From Enteractinococcus fodinae (GTDB lineage Bacteria > Actinomycetota > Actinomycetes > Actinomycetales > Micrococcaceae), in the NCBI RefSeq assembly GCF_031458395.1, contig NZ_JAVDYJ010000001.1, positions 1,302,001-1,366,000 on the forward strand: a stretch of DNA of 64,000 nucleotides, written 5' to 3'. Below the pieces are notes generated by a model. It saw only the letters and a program-made list of their open reading frames with translations, was not told the DNA's origin and made no database searches. Positions within the stretch are counted from its first letter, which is position 1; every line of letters starts with the position of its first letter. A program made the translations under genes and the position numbers. Shown here in pieces: positions 15,562 to 25,484 of this stretch.

Positions 15562-18030
15562 CTAGAACGCGGCGCGAGCGGCCAGGGCGCGTAGCACGTC
15601 GTCGTGCAACTCGGTCAAAAGGCGCTTTAACCCGCTGTGCGGCGTGGTCTCGATGACAGCCAGCGTCTGTTCCGCGGTCTGCTCTGACACGGCCCAGGAT
15701 GGGTAGAGCCCCAATGCCAGCGTTTCAGCGAGTTCATAACTATTTGCCGCCCACAGGTCACTGATCTGCTCAAAGTATCGCGACGTGTAGGGCTCAAGTA
15801 GTGCCTGCTCATGAACATCCATAAAGCCCATGACCATGTGTCGCAGCTCCATATTAGTAAGCGTGCCACCGGTCAGCTGCTCCCAAGTCTCGGCCTTGTG
15901 ACGCTTCGTGGGTCTCATCGCCCGGGCTTGGATGGCAGCTAAGTAGCCGTTGGAAGTGTCATCTTCCTCCAGCGCCTCGTCAATTTCAGACTCACCGGCC
16001 TTGCACATGGCAACGAGGCGCTGCAGAGCAATCCAGGCCATGTCGGTCGAGACCGAGAAACCAGGCGGGCCTTGCTTGTGGGCAAGTTGGGCCACCTGCT
16101 CGGCGTGTTCCTCTCGGGCATGGCGCAAAAATGCTTGCACCAGCTGCAGTTGCAAGTCTGAGCCGGCATCAGCTTCTAAAACTAGGTGCCACAAGCGACC
16201 GGCCAGATGGTGACGATAGAGCGCGATTTGAGCGTCAGGGATAAACCGTTCGACGGAGGTGGCGGCTTGGCGCAGCAACGTGAACACCATTGATGAGTCG
16301 GTTTCGTGAGCGACGTGATCCAGCACGAGCTCAAGGAACCACGACGCCGAGGCTTCCGCATCGCGGGTTTGATCCCATGCAGTGGCCCACAATAACGACC
16401 GTGCCAGGGAATCGTCGACATCGCTGAGATGCTCGGTCAACGTGTGCATGCTGGTGGTATCGGGGCGCAGCTTCGCGTAGGTCAGATCGGCGTCGTTGAC
16501 GAGCACCAGCGCGGAATCGGGGGCGTGAATCGTGGTGATTTCGGCGTTGAGGTCGGTTTCGACGTAGTCGGTCCGGGTGAGCTGCTTGGTTTCGTCGAAG
16601 TCATAAAAACCAATGCCGACGCGGTGTTGTCGCACCGGTTGTGACTGGGTGATGGTTACCCCGTTGCGTCGCTCCCAGCTCAATGTATTCACCCCGGTGG
16701 AATGCAGCCACTGCTCAGACCAGCCAGAAAGGTCCCGACCCGAGGCGGTTTCCAAGTGGCGCAATAGGTCAGAGAACTCAGTGTTGGACCAGGCGTGCTC
16801 GGCGAAATAACTGCGCACGCCGGCTAAGAACTGCTCCTGGCCCACCCATGCGACTAGTTGGCGCAGCACGGAAGCGCCCTTGGCGTAGGTAATCCCGTCA
16901 AAGTTACCGGCCACCGCGTCGAGGTCGACCATATCGGCTACGACCGGGTGGGTCGTGGACAGTTGGTCTTGCCGGTAGGCCCAGGATTTTTCGGTCGCAT
17001 TGAACGTGGTCCAGGCGTGCGGGAAACCGGCGTCCACGGCCGCGAGGTGGGAGACGAATTCGGCAAAGGATTCACTGAGCCACAGGTCGTCCCACCACTT
17101 CATGGTCACTAGGTTGCCAAACCACATGTGGGCTAGTTCGTGCAGGATGGTGATGGCCCGACGCAGCACGGTGGCCTGGGGGACCGGCGAGCGGAAAATG
17201 TAATCCTCGAGAATCGTCACGGCGCCGACGTTTTCCATCGCGCCGGCGTTGAACTCGGGGACGAAGATTTGGTCGTATTTGCTATACGGGTAAGGCTGGG
17301 CAAAGTGCTGCTCGTAGAAGGCGAACCCGGCCTTGGTGATCGTCAAAATCTGGTCGGCGTCCACGTGTCGGGCTAGCGACCGGCGAGCCCACAACCCCAG
17401 CGGGACGGAAGCTTCAGGGGTGTCCCGAGAGTCCTCGGCCACCCGAATGTACTCGCCGGCAATCAGTGCGAACAGGTACGACGACATCACCGGGGTGGCA
17501 CCAAACGTCCAGTGGGCGACATTACCGTCGACCACGTACTCGCCGGGCTCATTGGAGAGGACTTCCCAGTGGGCCGGGGCGGTGACGCGCAGCTCGAACG
17601 TGGCTTTGAGATCTGGCTGGTCAAAGACCGGGAAAATCCGACGCGCATCGGCCGGGGCGCACTGCGTGTAGAGGTATTCGGCTTCATCGTAAGGATCCAC
17701 GTACCGGTGCAGGCCCTCACCGGTGGTCGAATACGGAGCCGAAGAGGTCACAACAAGTTCGTTGTCGGCCTGGAGGTCATCAAGTTTCAGCCGCACGCCG
17801 TCATAGGTCACCGCATGGCCATTGAGCATCGCGGATTCGACCTCGTGGCCGAGTAAATCAATGCTGGTGGCGTGCCCCAACGCCCCGGCTGACACCGAGA
17901 AATTGACGACGGTGTGGACCGCGAAGACCGCGTCGTCGGTCACATCGAGGTTGATCCGGTAGGAGTCGACCTCGAGCATGGCGGCACGGAGTTTGGCGTG
18001 GTCGCGGGTGATGGTGTCAGATGCGGGCAC
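15562..18030 (-). CDS. pepN: Aminopeptidase N (M1 family metallopeptidase)
   Basis: The 822-residue cytosolic zinc aminopeptidase removes N-terminal residues from peptides. The substrate-binding GAMEN motif (NAGAMENVGAVT, near 258), the zinc site HELAH (near 297) followed by the second glutamate in SESFAEF, and the C-terminal helical ERAP1-like region are all visible. GTG 18030 is chosen because AAAGGA ends 6 nt upstream; the frame begins at a TTG 15 nt earlier that overlaps this ribosome binding site. It is divergent from rpiB, as I recall for the M. tuberculosis pepN neighbourhood. Confidence 0.95.
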   Translation of the reverse strand: MPASDTITRDHAKLRAAMLEVDSYRINLDVTDDAVFAVHTVVNFSVSAGALGHATSIDLLGHEVESAMLNGHAVTYDGVRLKLDDLQADNELVVTSSAPYSTTGEGLHRYVDPYDEAEYLYTQCAPADARRIFPVFDQPDLKATFELRVTAPAHWEVLSNEPGEYVVDGNVAHWTFGATPVMSSYLFALIAGEYIRVAEDSRDTPEASVPLGLWARRSLARHVDADQILTITKAGFAFYEQHFAQPYPYSKYDQIFVPEFNAGAMENVGAVTILEDYIFRSPVPQATVLRRAITILHELAHMWFGNLVTMKWWDDLWLSESFAEFVSHLAAVDAGFPHAWTTFNATEKSWAYRQDQLSTTHPVVADMVDLDAVAGNFDGITYAKGASVLRQLVAWVGQEQFLAGVRSYFAEHAWSNTEFSDLLRHLETASGRDLSGWSEQWLHSTGVNTLSWERRNGVTITQSQPVRQHRVGIGFYDFDETKQLTRTDYVETDLNAEITTIHAPDSALVLVNDADLTYAKLRPDTTSMHTLTEHLSDVDDSLARSLLWATAWDQTRDAEASASWFLELVLDHVAHETDSSMVFTLLRQAATSVERFIPDAQIALYRHHLAGRLWHLVLEADAGSDLQLQLVQAFLRHAREEHAEQVAQLAHKQGPPGFSVSTDMAWIALQRLVAMCKAGESEIDEALEEDDTSNGYLAAIQARAMRPTKRHKAETWEQLTGGTLTNMELRHMVMGFMDVHEQALLEPYTSRYFEQISDLWAANSYELAETLALGLYPSWAVSEQTAEQTLAVIETTPHSGLKRLLTELHDDVLRALAARAAF

Positions 18031-18134
18031 AGGCGGTCCTTTCAAATCAATGTCACCATTGTTTCACCAACACCCGGCCGGAGGTAACCCGGACTAAACT
18101 GAAGGCGACAATTTTTCTGATGCGAGGAGTCCAC

Positions 18135-18641
18135 GTGCGCGTTCACATTGCCACCGATCACGCCGGCCTAGAGCTGTCCCAATACCTGATCGAAAACCTG
18201 ACCGAAGCCGGTTATGAGATGATTGATCACGGCCCGCAAGAATATGACGCGCTGGATGACTATCCATCGTTCTGCATCAACGCGGCCAAGGCCGTGGTCG
18301 CGGATCGCCAGGCCGGACTCGACTCGCTGGGCATTGTCCTGGGTGGGTCAGGCAACGGCGAGCAAATCGCGGCCAATAAGGTCACCGGTGTTCGCGCCGC
18401 ACTGGCCTGGAATATCTCCACCGCCCAACTGGCCCGCGAGCACAATAATGCCCAGGTCGTGGCCGTGGGAGGTCGTCAGCACGAACCCGCCGAAGCACTA
18501 GAAATCATCACCGCGTTCCTGACCGCGCAGTGGTCCGATGAGGAACGCCACGCCCGTCGCATCGACCAAATCGCTGAATTCGAGTCCACCGGGGAGATCC
18601 AGGGCTTTGAACTGGGTACCGAGGGGATTGCCAAGCCTTAA
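18135..18641 (+). CDS. rpiB: Ribose-5-phosphate isomerase B
   Basis: The 168-residue enzyme of the RpiB/LacA-B family interconverts ribose 5-phosphate and ribulose 5-phosphate in the pentose phosphate pathway. ATDHAGLELSQYL is at the N-terminus, and GGSGNGEQIAANKVTG near residues 73-88 is the actinobacterial type in which a glutamate replaces the catalytic cysteine seen in E. coli RpiB. GTG 18135 has ribosome binding site GAGGAG. The stop and the next start overlap by one base (TAATG), so it is coupled to the glycosylase gene. Confidence 0.95.
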   Translation: MRVHIATDHAGLELSQYLIENLTEAGYEMIDHGPQEYDALDDYPSFCINAAKAVVADRQAGLDSLGIVLGGSGNGEQIAANKVTGVRAALAWNISTAQLAREHNNAQVVAVGGRQHEPAEALEIITAFLTAQWSDEERHARRIDQIAEFESTGEIQGFELGTEGIAKP

Positions 18642-19510
18642 TGCCAGAAGGTCACTCGATCCACCGGATTGCCCGGCACTTCGACGAGGTGTTCGTCAAC
18701 CAAACGCTGCAGCTTTCCTCCCCGCAGGGCCGGTTTGCCGACGGTGCGAAATTGCTCGACGGGCATCGCGCCGTGGCCTCTGAAGCCTACGGGAAGCACT
18801 GGTTCCTCTACTTTGACAATGAACTGGTGCTCAACGTGCACCTGGGCATGTACGGGGCCTGGACGTTTGGTGGGCAACAACAGTCCTCCATCGGAGCGCC
18901 GCGCAAAATCGGCGAACAAGAAGACCACAACGATGCCGCCGTTGAGCTCACCGAACCGCGCCCCACTACGCGGGTGCGAATTATCGGCGATCACTCGTGG
19001 GCAGACCTTGTCGGGGCTTCAGTTTGTCGCACCTTGACCCTGGACGAGGCGCAAGACGTCATTGACGCGATCGGTCCTGACCCGTTGCGCGCTGATGCCG
19101 ACCCGGAACGCTTCTACGATGCGGCGGCCAAAACCCGGCGACGCATCGGGGCGATCCTGATGGATCAAAAAGTCATCGGCGGCATCGGCAATATTTACCG
19201 CGCCGAGGGACTGTTCCGGCAGGATCTCAACCCGCACACCCCGGCCAATGCGATCCCACGTGAGATCCACGAAGCGATCTGGGAAGATCAGGTGCACTTG
19301 TTACACATCGGGGTCGAGACCGGGCGCATCATCACCACCGAACCCGAACACCGCCCGGGAATCCCGCTGGCCGAAGCATTTCCAGCACACGCCAATTACG
19401 TATATCAACGCCAGGGGCAGCAGTGTTTGGTGTGTGGCAAAGACGCGATCGTCGTCGAGCCGTTAGAAGCGCGCAAACTGTACTGGTGTACAGCGTGTCA
19501 GGGTGGCTAA
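18641..19510 (+). CDS. nei: DNA glycosylase of the Fpg/Nei family
   Basis: The 289-residue bifunctional DNA glycosylase/AP lyase removes oxidised bases. The catalytic N-terminus MPEGHSIHR has the essential Pro2 and Glu3, with the PEGH form typical of Nei. Residues about 175-190 contain KVIGGIGNIYRAEG, the helix-two-turn-helix region. The C-terminal zinc finger is intact (CLVC and CTAC). The rpiB-nei pairing matches M. tuberculosis Rv2465c-Rv2464c as I recall. Substrate assignment (Nei rather than Fpg) is from motif and context. Confidence 0.9.
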   Translation: MPEGHSIHRIARHFDEVFVNQTLQLSSPQGRFADGAKLLDGHRAVASEAYGKHWFLYFDNELVLNVHLGMYGAWTFGGQQQSSIGAPRKIGEQEDHNDAAVELTEPRPTTRVRIIGDHSWADLVGASVCRTLTLDEAQDVIDAIGPDPLRADADPERFYDAAAKTRRRIGAILMDQKVIGGIGNIYRAEGLFRQDLNPHTPANAIPREIHEAIWEDQVHLLHIGVETGRIITTEPEHRPGIPLAEAFPAHANYVYQRQGQQCLVCGKDAIVVEPLEARKLYWCTACQGG

Positions 19511-19561
19511 ACATTTCATAAAACCTTCTGGCACCACCCAAACTGTGGTTTAGTTGATGTC

Positions 19562-20230
19562 GTGCATGTCATAAATTTACTTGATACGGGTCTCAAAACG
19601 TACACCGCGATGGATCAGTTGCAACGCCAACTCCACGCGGAGATTGCTACCGGCCAGCACCCCAATGCGTGTCTAGTTTTCGAAGCGGAATCAACGTATA
19701 CGGCCGGACGTCACACCCAGGCCCACGACATTATCGATGACACGCTACCGATTATCGAAACCGATCGAGCCGGGTCAATTACCTGGCACGGGCCCGGACA
19801 GCTGGTGTGCTACCCACTGGTGAAATTGGCCGCCCCGGTGGATGTCATCAAATACATTCGCGCCGTCGAAGGCGCCGTGCTAGACACGCTGCAACATACT
19901 TTCAATCTTGACGTGCACCGCATCGATGGGCGCGCCGGCGTGTGGATCGGTAACCGCAAGATCTCGGCCATTGGGCTGAAAATTTCGCAAGAGGCCACCC
20001 TGCATGGCATCTCGCTGAACGTCAACACCGACCCCGAGGTCGCATTCGCCGGGGTCATTCCGTGCGGTATTACCGATGCGACCGTGACCTCCATGGCCGC
20101 CGAGGGCGTCGACACCACCCTGGGTGCCGTCGTTGACCCGCTCATCGCCGCGCTAGCGAACAGACTTGAACCACTATTGGCACCAACACTGAGTGAAGGA
20201 GACGTCCATGTCTACCATCCCGCAGGCTGA
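19562..20230 (+). CDS. lipB: Octanoyl-[acyl-carrier-protein]:protein N-octanoyltransferase LipB
   Basis: The 222-residue enzyme transfers octanoyl from ACP to lipoyl domains, the first step of lipoate synthesis. The family signature is visible: YTAGRHTQ, then [19 protein letters not shown] (about 60-78), [16 protein letters not shown] with the catalytic lysine, and the conserved cysteine in [12 protein letters not shown] 19562 lacks a clear ribosome binding site. The 3' end overlaps lipA by 23 nt, so the two are translated together. Confidence 0.94.
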   Translation: MHVINLLDTGLKTYTAMDQLQRQLHAEIATGQHPNACLVFEAESTYTAGRHTQAHDIIDDTLPIIETDRAGSITWHGPGQLVCYPLVKLAAPVDVIKYIRAVEGAVLDTLQHTFNLDVHRIDGRAGVWIGNRKISAIGLKISQEATLHGISLNVNTDPEVAFAGVIPCGITDATVTSMAAEGVDTTLGAVVDPLIAALANRLEPLLAPTLSEGDVHVYHPAG

Positions 20231-21269
20231 AGGTCGCAAATTACTGCGCATTGAAGCCCGCAACGCCCAGGTCCCGCGCGAGCCACGACCCGAATGGCTC
20301 AAGACGCGTGCGACCGTGGGGCCGGAGTATAAGAACCTGAAATCTCAGGTGGCCAAGACTTCACTCAATACCGTATGTGCCGAGGCGAACTGCCCCAATA
20401 TTTATGAATGCTGGGAAGACCGCGAAGCGTCGTTTCTCATCGGTGGGGCCGTGTGCACCCGCCGGTGCGGGTTCTGTGACATTGCCACCGGCAAGCCCGA
20501 TGAGTACGACACCGAAGAGCCCTACCGGGTAGCAGAGTCCGTGGATGAGCTCGACCTGAACTACGTCACCGTGACCGGTGTGGCCCGCGATGACCTAGAA
20601 GACGGCGCTTCTTGGCTGTATGCCGAAACGGCTCGTGCGATCCATCAGCGCACCCCACACACCGGAGTGGAACTCTTGGTCGATGACTTCCGGGGCGGAG
20701 ATGCTGCTCTACAGAAGATCTTCGACGCCAAGCCGGAAGTCTTTGCGCACAACCTCGAAACCGTGCCGCGGCTGATGAAGATCATTCGCCCGGCCTTCCG
20801 GTATGAGAAATCCCTGGCCGCGATCTCCAAAGCCCGCGATGCCGGACTGGTCACCAAATCCAACCTGATCTTAGGGATGGGGGAGACCACCGAAGAGATC
20901 GAAGACACCATCTTGGATCTCATCAATGCCGGCACACATATCATCACCATCACCCAGTACCTGCGCCCCTCACCGCTGCATCACCCGGTGGACCGCTGGG
21001 TCAAACCCGCAGAGTTCTTGCGCCTGCGTGATTACGCCTACGAACACGGTGCCGCCGCGGTGATGTCGGGGCCGCTGGTGCGCTCGTCCTATCGGTCAGG
21101 CAAACTCTACGTCGAGGCCATGCGGTTCTTGGGTCGGGAAATTCCCGAGCAGTTCCAGCATCTTGCCGACAACGCTGACATTCCAGCACGACAAGAAGCC
21201 GAGTCCGTCAGCGCGCGATTCACCGATACCGACGACGCCGCTGATATCCCCGCCGCATCCTTGACCTAA
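20208..21269 (+). CDS. lipA: Lipoyl synthase LipA
   Basis: The 353-residue radical-SAM enzyme inserts two sulfur atoms into octanoyl groups. The auxiliary cluster motif [12 protein letters not shown] and the radical-SAM CTRRCGFC (CxxxCxxC) are intact near residues 64-96, and the C-terminal RSSYRSG contributes the conserved serine that ligates the auxiliary cluster. ATG 20208 has GAAGGAGA (20194-20201) inside the end of lipB. The length is normal, with a variable acidic tail. Confidence 0.96.
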   Translation: MSTIPQAEGRKLLRIEARNAQVPREPRPEWLKTRATVGPEYKNLKSQVAKTSLNTVCAEANCPNIYECWEDREASFLIGGAVCTRRCGFCDIATGKPDEYDTEEPYRVAESVDELDLNYVTVTGVARDDLEDGASWLYAETARAIHQRTPHTGVELLVDDFRGGDAALQKIFDAKPEVFAHNLETVPRLMKIIRPAFRYEKSLAAISKARDAGLVTKSNLILGMGETTEEIEDTILDLINAGTHIITITQYLRPSPLHHPVDRWVKPAEFLRLRDYAYEHGAAAVMSGPLVRSSYRSGKLYVEAMRFLGREIPEQFQHLADNADIPARQEAESVSARFTDTDDAADIPAASLT

Positions 21270-21286
21270 ACTCCTCACAAACCATT

Positions 21287-21317
21287 GCAGCGCCTGCCCA
21301 CGACGGGGAGGCGCTGC
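21287..21317. terminator. Hairpin after lipA
   Basis: The perfect 9-bp stem pairs 21287-21295 with 21309-21317 around a 13-nt loop, followed by TGTGTTTGG. It lies between convergent lipA and the small gene at 21346. The T tract is weak. Confidence 0.55.
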
Positions 21318-21345
21318 TGTGTTTGGAGAGCGGGTGGGCGGTCGG

Positions 21346-21651
21346 TTAGATGCCGTTGCTGCCGCCGCGCGAAAACTTCGACATCAGATCGTTGAGGTCG
21401 GATTCGGTCAGGGTGGCATCGCGCTCGATCCACGACTTATAGACCACTCGGATCATGTTTAACTCCGGCGACAGGGTGGTATCCACCCAATCATCAGCCT
21501 TGTACGTCACAACCTCTTCGGGAGTCACCACATCGACGGTCCCTTTATCGGGGTAGTGGTGGATAGCCTGAATAACCGCGACCGATTGGCCACCACGATA
21601 GATCAGTGTTTGTCCGACGTTGCGATGATCCAGTGTCTTTGCTTCAAACAT
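21346..21651 (-). CDS. Small conserved hypothetical protein
   Basis: The 101-residue soluble protein is mostly beta-strand-like in its first 70 residues (QTLIYRGGQSVAVIQAIHHY, split VDVVTPEEVVTYKADDW) with an acidic helical C-terminus and a GGSNGI tail. There are no cysteines, signal peptide or membrane segments. I do not recognise the family. AAGGA lies about 10 nt before ATG 21651 on the minus strand. The next upstream region holds the tRNA-Gly promoter on the opposite strand, so this gene has its own short divergent promoter region. Confidence 0.65.
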   Translation of the reverse strand: MFEAKTLDHRNVGQTLIYRGGQSVAVIQAIHHYPDKGTVDVVTPEEVVTYKADDWVDTTLSPELNMIRVVYKSWIERDATLTESDLNDLMSKFSRGGSNGI

Positions 21652-21847
21652 TCGTTTTGTGTCCTTGAGTTTTCATGAAGTTCTGTGACGCTTGGCCTCA
21701 TGTGGTCTCTGGCTGCGCCAGCGTTAATCCTAGGTGATGCAGTGCACGAAATGAACGTTCAACCGAGCGATCGGTGTGAATTGGCTGTGAACCCACTGGC
21801 AAGTCTGATCTGTCAGGACGCGACGATCCGATAGGCCTGATCGGATT

Positions 21848-21876
21848 TTGCAGGATCGACCGATACGCGTTATAGT
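21848..21876 (+). promoter_or_regulatory. Sigma-70-type promoter of tRNA-Gly
   Basis: TTGCAG (21848-21853) and TATAGT (21871-21876) are separated by 17 bp. Initiation near 21883 would give a short 5' leader before tRNA-Gly. Confidence 0.7.
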
Positions 21877-21899
21877 TATGTTCGTTGCTCACGTAGCAC

Positions 21900-21970
21900 G
21901 CGGATGTAGCTCAATGGTAGAGCCTCTGCCTTCCAAGCAGATAGTGCGAGTTCGATTCTCGTCATCCGCT
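21900..21970 (+). tRNA. tRNA-Gly (anticodon TCC)
   Basis: The acceptor GCGGATG pairs with CATCCGC, the D arm is GCTC/GAGC, the anticodon stem TCTGC/GCAGA encloses CTTCCAA, and the T arm contains TTCGATT. The discriminator is T and CCA is not encoded. It is immediately followed by a strong terminator. Confidence 0.96.
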
Positions 21971-21972
21971 CG

Positions 21973-22011
21973 AAGCTCTGATTCTTGCTCAGGTAGAATC
22001 AGAGCTTTTTT
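21973..22011 (+). terminator. Intrinsic terminator of tRNA-Gly
   Basis: The perfect 13-bp stem (21973-21985 with 21995-22007) with a 9-nt loop runs into a six-T tract at 22006-22011. Confidence 0.9.
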
Positions 22012-22302
22012 CGTCTCGAAAACCATGGCATCCTATAGCGCGGGTGTCTCTCACCGTCATACCGCACAGATTCTCTGGGTGGCTTATGCCGTGAGTACTA
22101 GCGCGCTAGACTATGGGTAAGGTCACGTTTTGAAGCGAGATCGTTGCAATACCGCCACGATGACAAAAGTTTTCAAAATACGCTCACTTCGATTTGGACT
22201 TTCGGAAATCTTTGTCATATAGTTATCTCTCGGCGCCATGGTGCGAGCCGCTAGAGGGTAAGACCGGATGGCGGATATTCCAGCAGGTCACTGACCTGAT
22301 CG
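22012..22302. other. Intergenic region between two tRNA genes
   Basis: No gene is supported here. It contains a good promoter for tRNA-Pro (22194-22223) and, close to the tRNA 5' end, a perfect 7-1-7 palindrome CAGGTCACTGACCTG at 22284-22298 that may be a leader hairpin or protein site. Confidence 0.6.
22194..22223 (+). promoter_or_regulatory. Sigma-70-type promoter of tRNA-Pro
   Basis: TTGGAC (22194-22199) and TATAGT (22218-22223) are 18 bp apart. The predicted start near 22230 leaves a leader of about 70 nt before the tRNA, to be removed by RNase P. Confidence 0.65.
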
Positions 22303-22376
22303 CGGGACGTAGCTCAGCTTGGTAGAGCGCGCGCTTTGGGAGCGTGAGGTCGCAGGTTCAAATCCTGTCGTCCCGA
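22303..22376 (+). tRNA. tRNA-Pro (anticodon TGG)
   Basis: The acceptor CGGGACG pairs with CGTCCCG, with discriminator A. The anticodon stem CGCGC/GCGTG encloses TTTGGGA. The T arm is GCAGG-TTCAAAT-CCTGT. CCA is not encoded. It sits just upstream of tig. Confidence 0.96.
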
Positions 22377-22460
22377 CTGCATGGTGCTGTCGGAAGCATA
22401 TGATGTAATTCGGCAAGTACCGAAACCATAGAAATTCCGATTAGAATCCAGGAGTCCTAC

Positions 22461-23813
22461 GTGGTCCAATCCACCGTTGAAAACCTCGCCCCAACACGGG
22501 TAAAGCTCGAGGTAGAGGTCTCATATGAAGAACTCAAACCGCGTATCGATGCTACTTATAAATCTCTCGCAGACCAGATTCAGGTTCCTGGCTTCCGTAA
22601 GGGCAAAGTTCCGCCACGTTTGATCGACCAGCGGGTCGGTCGCGGTTTCGTCATTGAAAACGCTGTCAACGACAACCTTGACTCGTTCTTCCAAGAAGCG
22701 CTTCGTGAAAACGAACTCTCCCCACTGACTCGCCCAGAAGTCGATGTCACTTCTGTGCCAGGCAATGATGGAGAAGAAGAAGCCCCACTGAAGTTCAACA
22801 CTGAATTCGACATTCGCCCCACTGTTGAACTGCCAGATTACAAAGGTCTGGAAGTCACCGTGGAGCCAGTCACTGTCACCGAAGAGCAAGAACAAAAAGT
22901 TCTTGACGAACTCCGTGAGCGCTTCGCCACGCTTGTTGATGTCGATCGTCCCGCAGAAAAGGGCGACAACGTCACCATCGCGCTGACCGCAACCGTTGAC
23001 GACGAAGAAGTCGACAACGCCGAGGGCCTGTCATACGAAGTCGGATCTGGCACAATGCTCGATGGTCTCGATGAGGCTCTTGAAGGCCTTTCAGCCGGCG
23101 AAGATGCGATCTTCGAAACCACGCTTGCAGGCGGCGACCACTCCGGTGAGACCGCAACAGTCAAAGTTGTGCTGGAAGCCGTTAAAGAACGCGAACTGCC
23201 AGAAGCCGATGATGATTTCGCCCAGCTGGCTTCCGAGTTCGACACCATTGAAGAGCTCAAAGAGGACCTGAAGACTCAGGCCGCTGAAGAAGCGAAAACC
23301 GAACAAGGTGTTGAGGCTCGCGAAAAGGCGCTTGAAGAACTGCTGAAACTGGTCGAAGTTCCTGTGCCAGAGAGCATGCTTGCCGAACAGGTCGAGCAGC
23401 ACTTCACTTCGCAAGGGCATACCGAAGGCGATGAACACGACACGCCAGAACACCGCGAAGAGGTGGAACAGAACTTCCGTGAAGCATTCGTCAACGAGGT
23501 AATCCTTGACGCTATCGCTGACGAAGAAGAAATCCAGGTCGAACAGAACGAGCTGATTGAGTACATCCTCAGCTCCGCATCACAGTACGGCATGGATCCA
23601 AACCAGTTTGCTCAGATGCTCGACCAAGCCGGCCAGGTCCCCATGATCATGGGCGAAGTCCGTCGTCGCAAAGCCCTGGCAGCTGTGCTCGAAGAAGCCA
23701 AGGTTGTCGATACCGAAGGTAACGAGGTCGACCTGTCGTTCTTCCTGAATCCAGAGGGTGCAGAAGAAGCCGAAGAGTCCGAAACAGAAACTGACGATGA
23801 AAAGAACGACTAA
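22461..23813 (+). CDS. tig: Trigger factor (ribosome-associated chaperone)
   Basis: The 450-residue chaperone binds the ribosomal exit tunnel through its N-terminal domain, where the signature [11 protein letters not shown] (residues about 41-51) is intact. A PPIase FKBP-like domain follows ([29 protein letters not shown] split), then a helical C-terminal cradle and a very acidic tail rich in Glu/Asp. GTG 22461 has ribosome binding site CAGGAG. It leads the tig-clpP1-clpP2-clpX order conserved in Actinobacteria, but a hairpin separates it from clpP1. Confidence 0.96.
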   Translation: MVQSTVENLAPTRVKLEVEVSYEELKPRIDATYKSLADQIQVPGFRKGKVPPRLIDQRVGRGFVIENAVNDNLDSFFQEALRENELSPLTRPEVDVTSVPGNDGEEEAPLKFNTEFDIRPTVELPDYKGLEVTVEPVTVTEEQEQKVLDELRERFATLVDVDRPAEKGDNVTIALTATVDDEEVDNAEGLSYEVGSGTMLDGLDEALEGLSAGEDAIFETTLAGGDHSGETATVKVVLEAVKERELPEADDDFAQLASEFDTIEELKEDLKTQAAEEAKTEQGVEAREKALEELLKLVEVPVPESMLAEQVEQHFTSQGHTEGDEHDTPEHREEVEQNFREAFVNEVILDAIADEEEIQVEQNELIEYILSSASQYGMDPNQFAQMLDQAGQVPMIMGEVRRRKALAAVLEEAKVVDTEGNEVDLSFFLNPEGAEEAEESETETDDEKND

Positions 23814-23829
23814 GTTCTGATCACACGCG

Positions 23830-23861
23830 AAGGTCCGCTCCTACACTAGGGGGTGGACCTT
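23830..23861 (+). terminator. Hairpin after tig
   Basis: AAGGTCC (23830-23836) pairs with GGACCTT (23855-23861), with a further TCC/GGG pairing inside the loop. It is followed by GGCTGTTTAAG, so termination may be partial. Confidence 0.5.
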
Positions 23862-23993
23862 GGCTGTTTAAGATCACGGCCAACAGCGAAAACAGTGAGT
23901 CAACCCTGCTCAAGTTCTGTTTCGCACAGTAATGTCAGTGAAGACAAATAATTTTGCTAACCCAAACACGCCAGTGAAGGAAGGTAGGACGTC

Positions 23994-24617
23994 GTGACTG
24001 AATCGTCCAACGCACCACGAATGGCTTCGATCGAGCCAGCCAGCCGTGAAGACTACATCTACAACCGTTTGCTCAAAGAGCGCATCATTTGGCTTGGCTC
24101 AGAAGTACGGGATGACAACGCAAATGTGATCGCCTCACAGATGCTGCTGCTCAGCGCCGAAGACCCTGAAGCCGACATCTTCCTCTACATCAACTCTCCA
24201 GGTGGCTCCGTCACCGCGGGTATGGCCATTTACGACACCATGCAGCTCATTCCAAACGATGTTGTAACGGTTGCCATGGGCTTGGCCGCGTCGATGGGGC
24301 AGTTCCTGCTGTCCTCGGGCACCCCGGGCAAACGCTATGCCACCCCCCACGCCCGCATTCTGATGCACCAGCCATCGGGCGGTATTGGTGGTACCGAGTC
24401 TGATATTCGTATCCAGGCACAGCTGATCATGCACATGAAACAGGTCATGTCTGAACTCACCGCCGAACAGACCGGCCAGCCACTTGAGCGCATCCTCGAA
24501 GATAACGCCCGTGACAAGTGGTTCACTGCTGAAGAAGGTTTGGAATACGGCTTCTTCGACCACATCGCCTCCGGTACCGCCACGATGGTCGGTGGCGGCG
24601 GCCTCGACCGAGAATAG
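23994..24617 (+). CDS. clpP1: ATP-dependent Clp protease proteolytic subunit ClpP1
   Basis: The 207-residue serine peptidase forms, in Actinobacteria, a mixed ClpP1P2 tetradecamer fed by ClpX or ClpC. The catalytic serine is in [14 protein letters not shown] (near 100), the histidine in LMHQPSGG (near 125) and the aspartate in the ARDKWF region. GTG 23994 has a strong ribosome binding site (GAAGGAAGG). The 180-bp upstream region contains an imperfect inverted repeat (23886-23895 with 23917-23925) of unknown role; I do not see a convincing ClgR box. It is followed by clpP2 after 50 bp. Confidence 0.95.
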   Translation: MTESSNAPRMASIEPASREDYIYNRLLKERIIWLGSEVRDDNANVIASQMLLLSAEDPEADIFLYINSPGGSVTAGMAIYDTMQLIPNDVVTVAMGLAASMGQFLLSSGTPGKRYATPHARILMHQPSGGIGGTESDIRIQAQLIMHMKQVMSELTAEQTGQPLERILEDNARDKWFTAEEGLEYGFFDHIASGTATMVGGGGLDRE

Positions 24618-24667
24618 CCGGCAGCCCAGTCGCGTAACCGGAAACGATTTTTCTTCAGGAGACTTTA

Positions 24668-25315
24668 ATGAATTTCGAAATGCCACAGGGCACCCCGGCA
24701 ACCCCGATGCCTTCCAACCGCTACATCCTACCCCAGTTCGAGGAACGTACCCCGTACGGCTTCAAACGTCAGGACCCCTATGCACGTCTGTTCGAAGACC
24801 GCATCATCTTCTTGGGCACCCAGGTCGATGACGCCTCGGCCGATGACGTCATGGCCCAGCTGCTCGTATTGGAAGCCATGGACTCCGATCGGGATATCAC
24901 CCTGTACATCAACTCGCCTGGTGGGTCCTTCACCGCGATGACTGCGATTTATGACACCATGCAGTTCATTCGCCCCGAGGTCCAAACAGTTGCCCTCGGA
25001 CAGGCCGCCTCAGCTGCTGCTGTACTTCTAGCAGCCGGTGCACCAGGCAAACGTCTGGCCCTGCCAAACGCCCGCGTGCTGATTCACCAGCCATCGATGG
25101 GTGGGGACCGCGGTACGGCAACTGACTTGCAGATTCACGCTGATGAGTTGCTTCGTATCCGTACCTGGATGGAAGAGACCCTGGCGGATCACACCAACAA
25201 GACCGCGGATCAGGTGCGTGAGGATATTGATCGCGATAAGTTCCTGTCAGCCGCACAGGCCAAAGAGTACGGTCTGGTCGATGAAGTCCTCGAGTCGCGG
25301 AAGAAGACCGACTAA
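24668..25315 (+). CDS. clpP2: ATP-dependent Clp protease proteolytic subunit ClpP2
   Basis: The 215-residue ClpP paralogue has the catalytic serine in [15 protein letters not shown] (near 117), histidine in [10 protein letters not shown] and aspartate in [10 protein letters not shown]. The N-terminal extension with [12 protein letters not shown] is typical of ClpP2. CAGGAGA precedes ATG 24668. It is probably co-transcribed with clpP1 and ends before a strong terminator, so clpX is likely a separate unit. Confidence 0.95.
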   Translation: MNFEMPQGTPATPMPSNRYILPQFEERTPYGFKRQDPYARLFEDRIIFLGTQVDDASADDVMAQLLVLEAMDSDRDITLYINSPGGSFTAMTAIYDTMQFIRPEVQTVALGQAASAAAVLLAAGAPGKRLALPNARVLIHQPSMGGDRGTATDLQIHADELLRIRTWMEETLADHTNKTADQVREDIDRDKFLSAAQAKEYGLVDEVLESRKKTD

Positions 25316-25326
25316 GAGTGTTTGAT

Positions 25327-25363
25327 CAATGGCGCCCTACCACAGCGTGGGGCGCCATTGTTT
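25327..25363 (+). terminator. Intrinsic terminator after clpP2
   Basis: A perfect 11-bp stem (25327-25337 with 25350-25360) and 12-nt loop precede TTTAC. It separates clpP1-clpP2 from clpX. Confidence 0.8.
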
Positions 25364-25484
25364 ACTTAAGGCAAATACACAGGATGATCATAGACAATAA
25401 CCTTATCCACGCCTGAGAGCAATGTTCCCGGGAATAGACTCCGAACCAATTATGCTGAACTAGTCAGGTTCATAAGGAGAAGAA

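Noticed and set aside
21698-21892. A 64-codon minus-strand frame next to tRNA-Gly
   Set aside because: It overlaps the tRNA-Gly promoter, has no ribosome binding site, and shows no recognisable features.
22409-22424. A TTCGG-N6-CCGAA repeat upstream of tig as an operator
   Set aside because: The arms are only 5 bp and such repeats are expected by chance in this composition.
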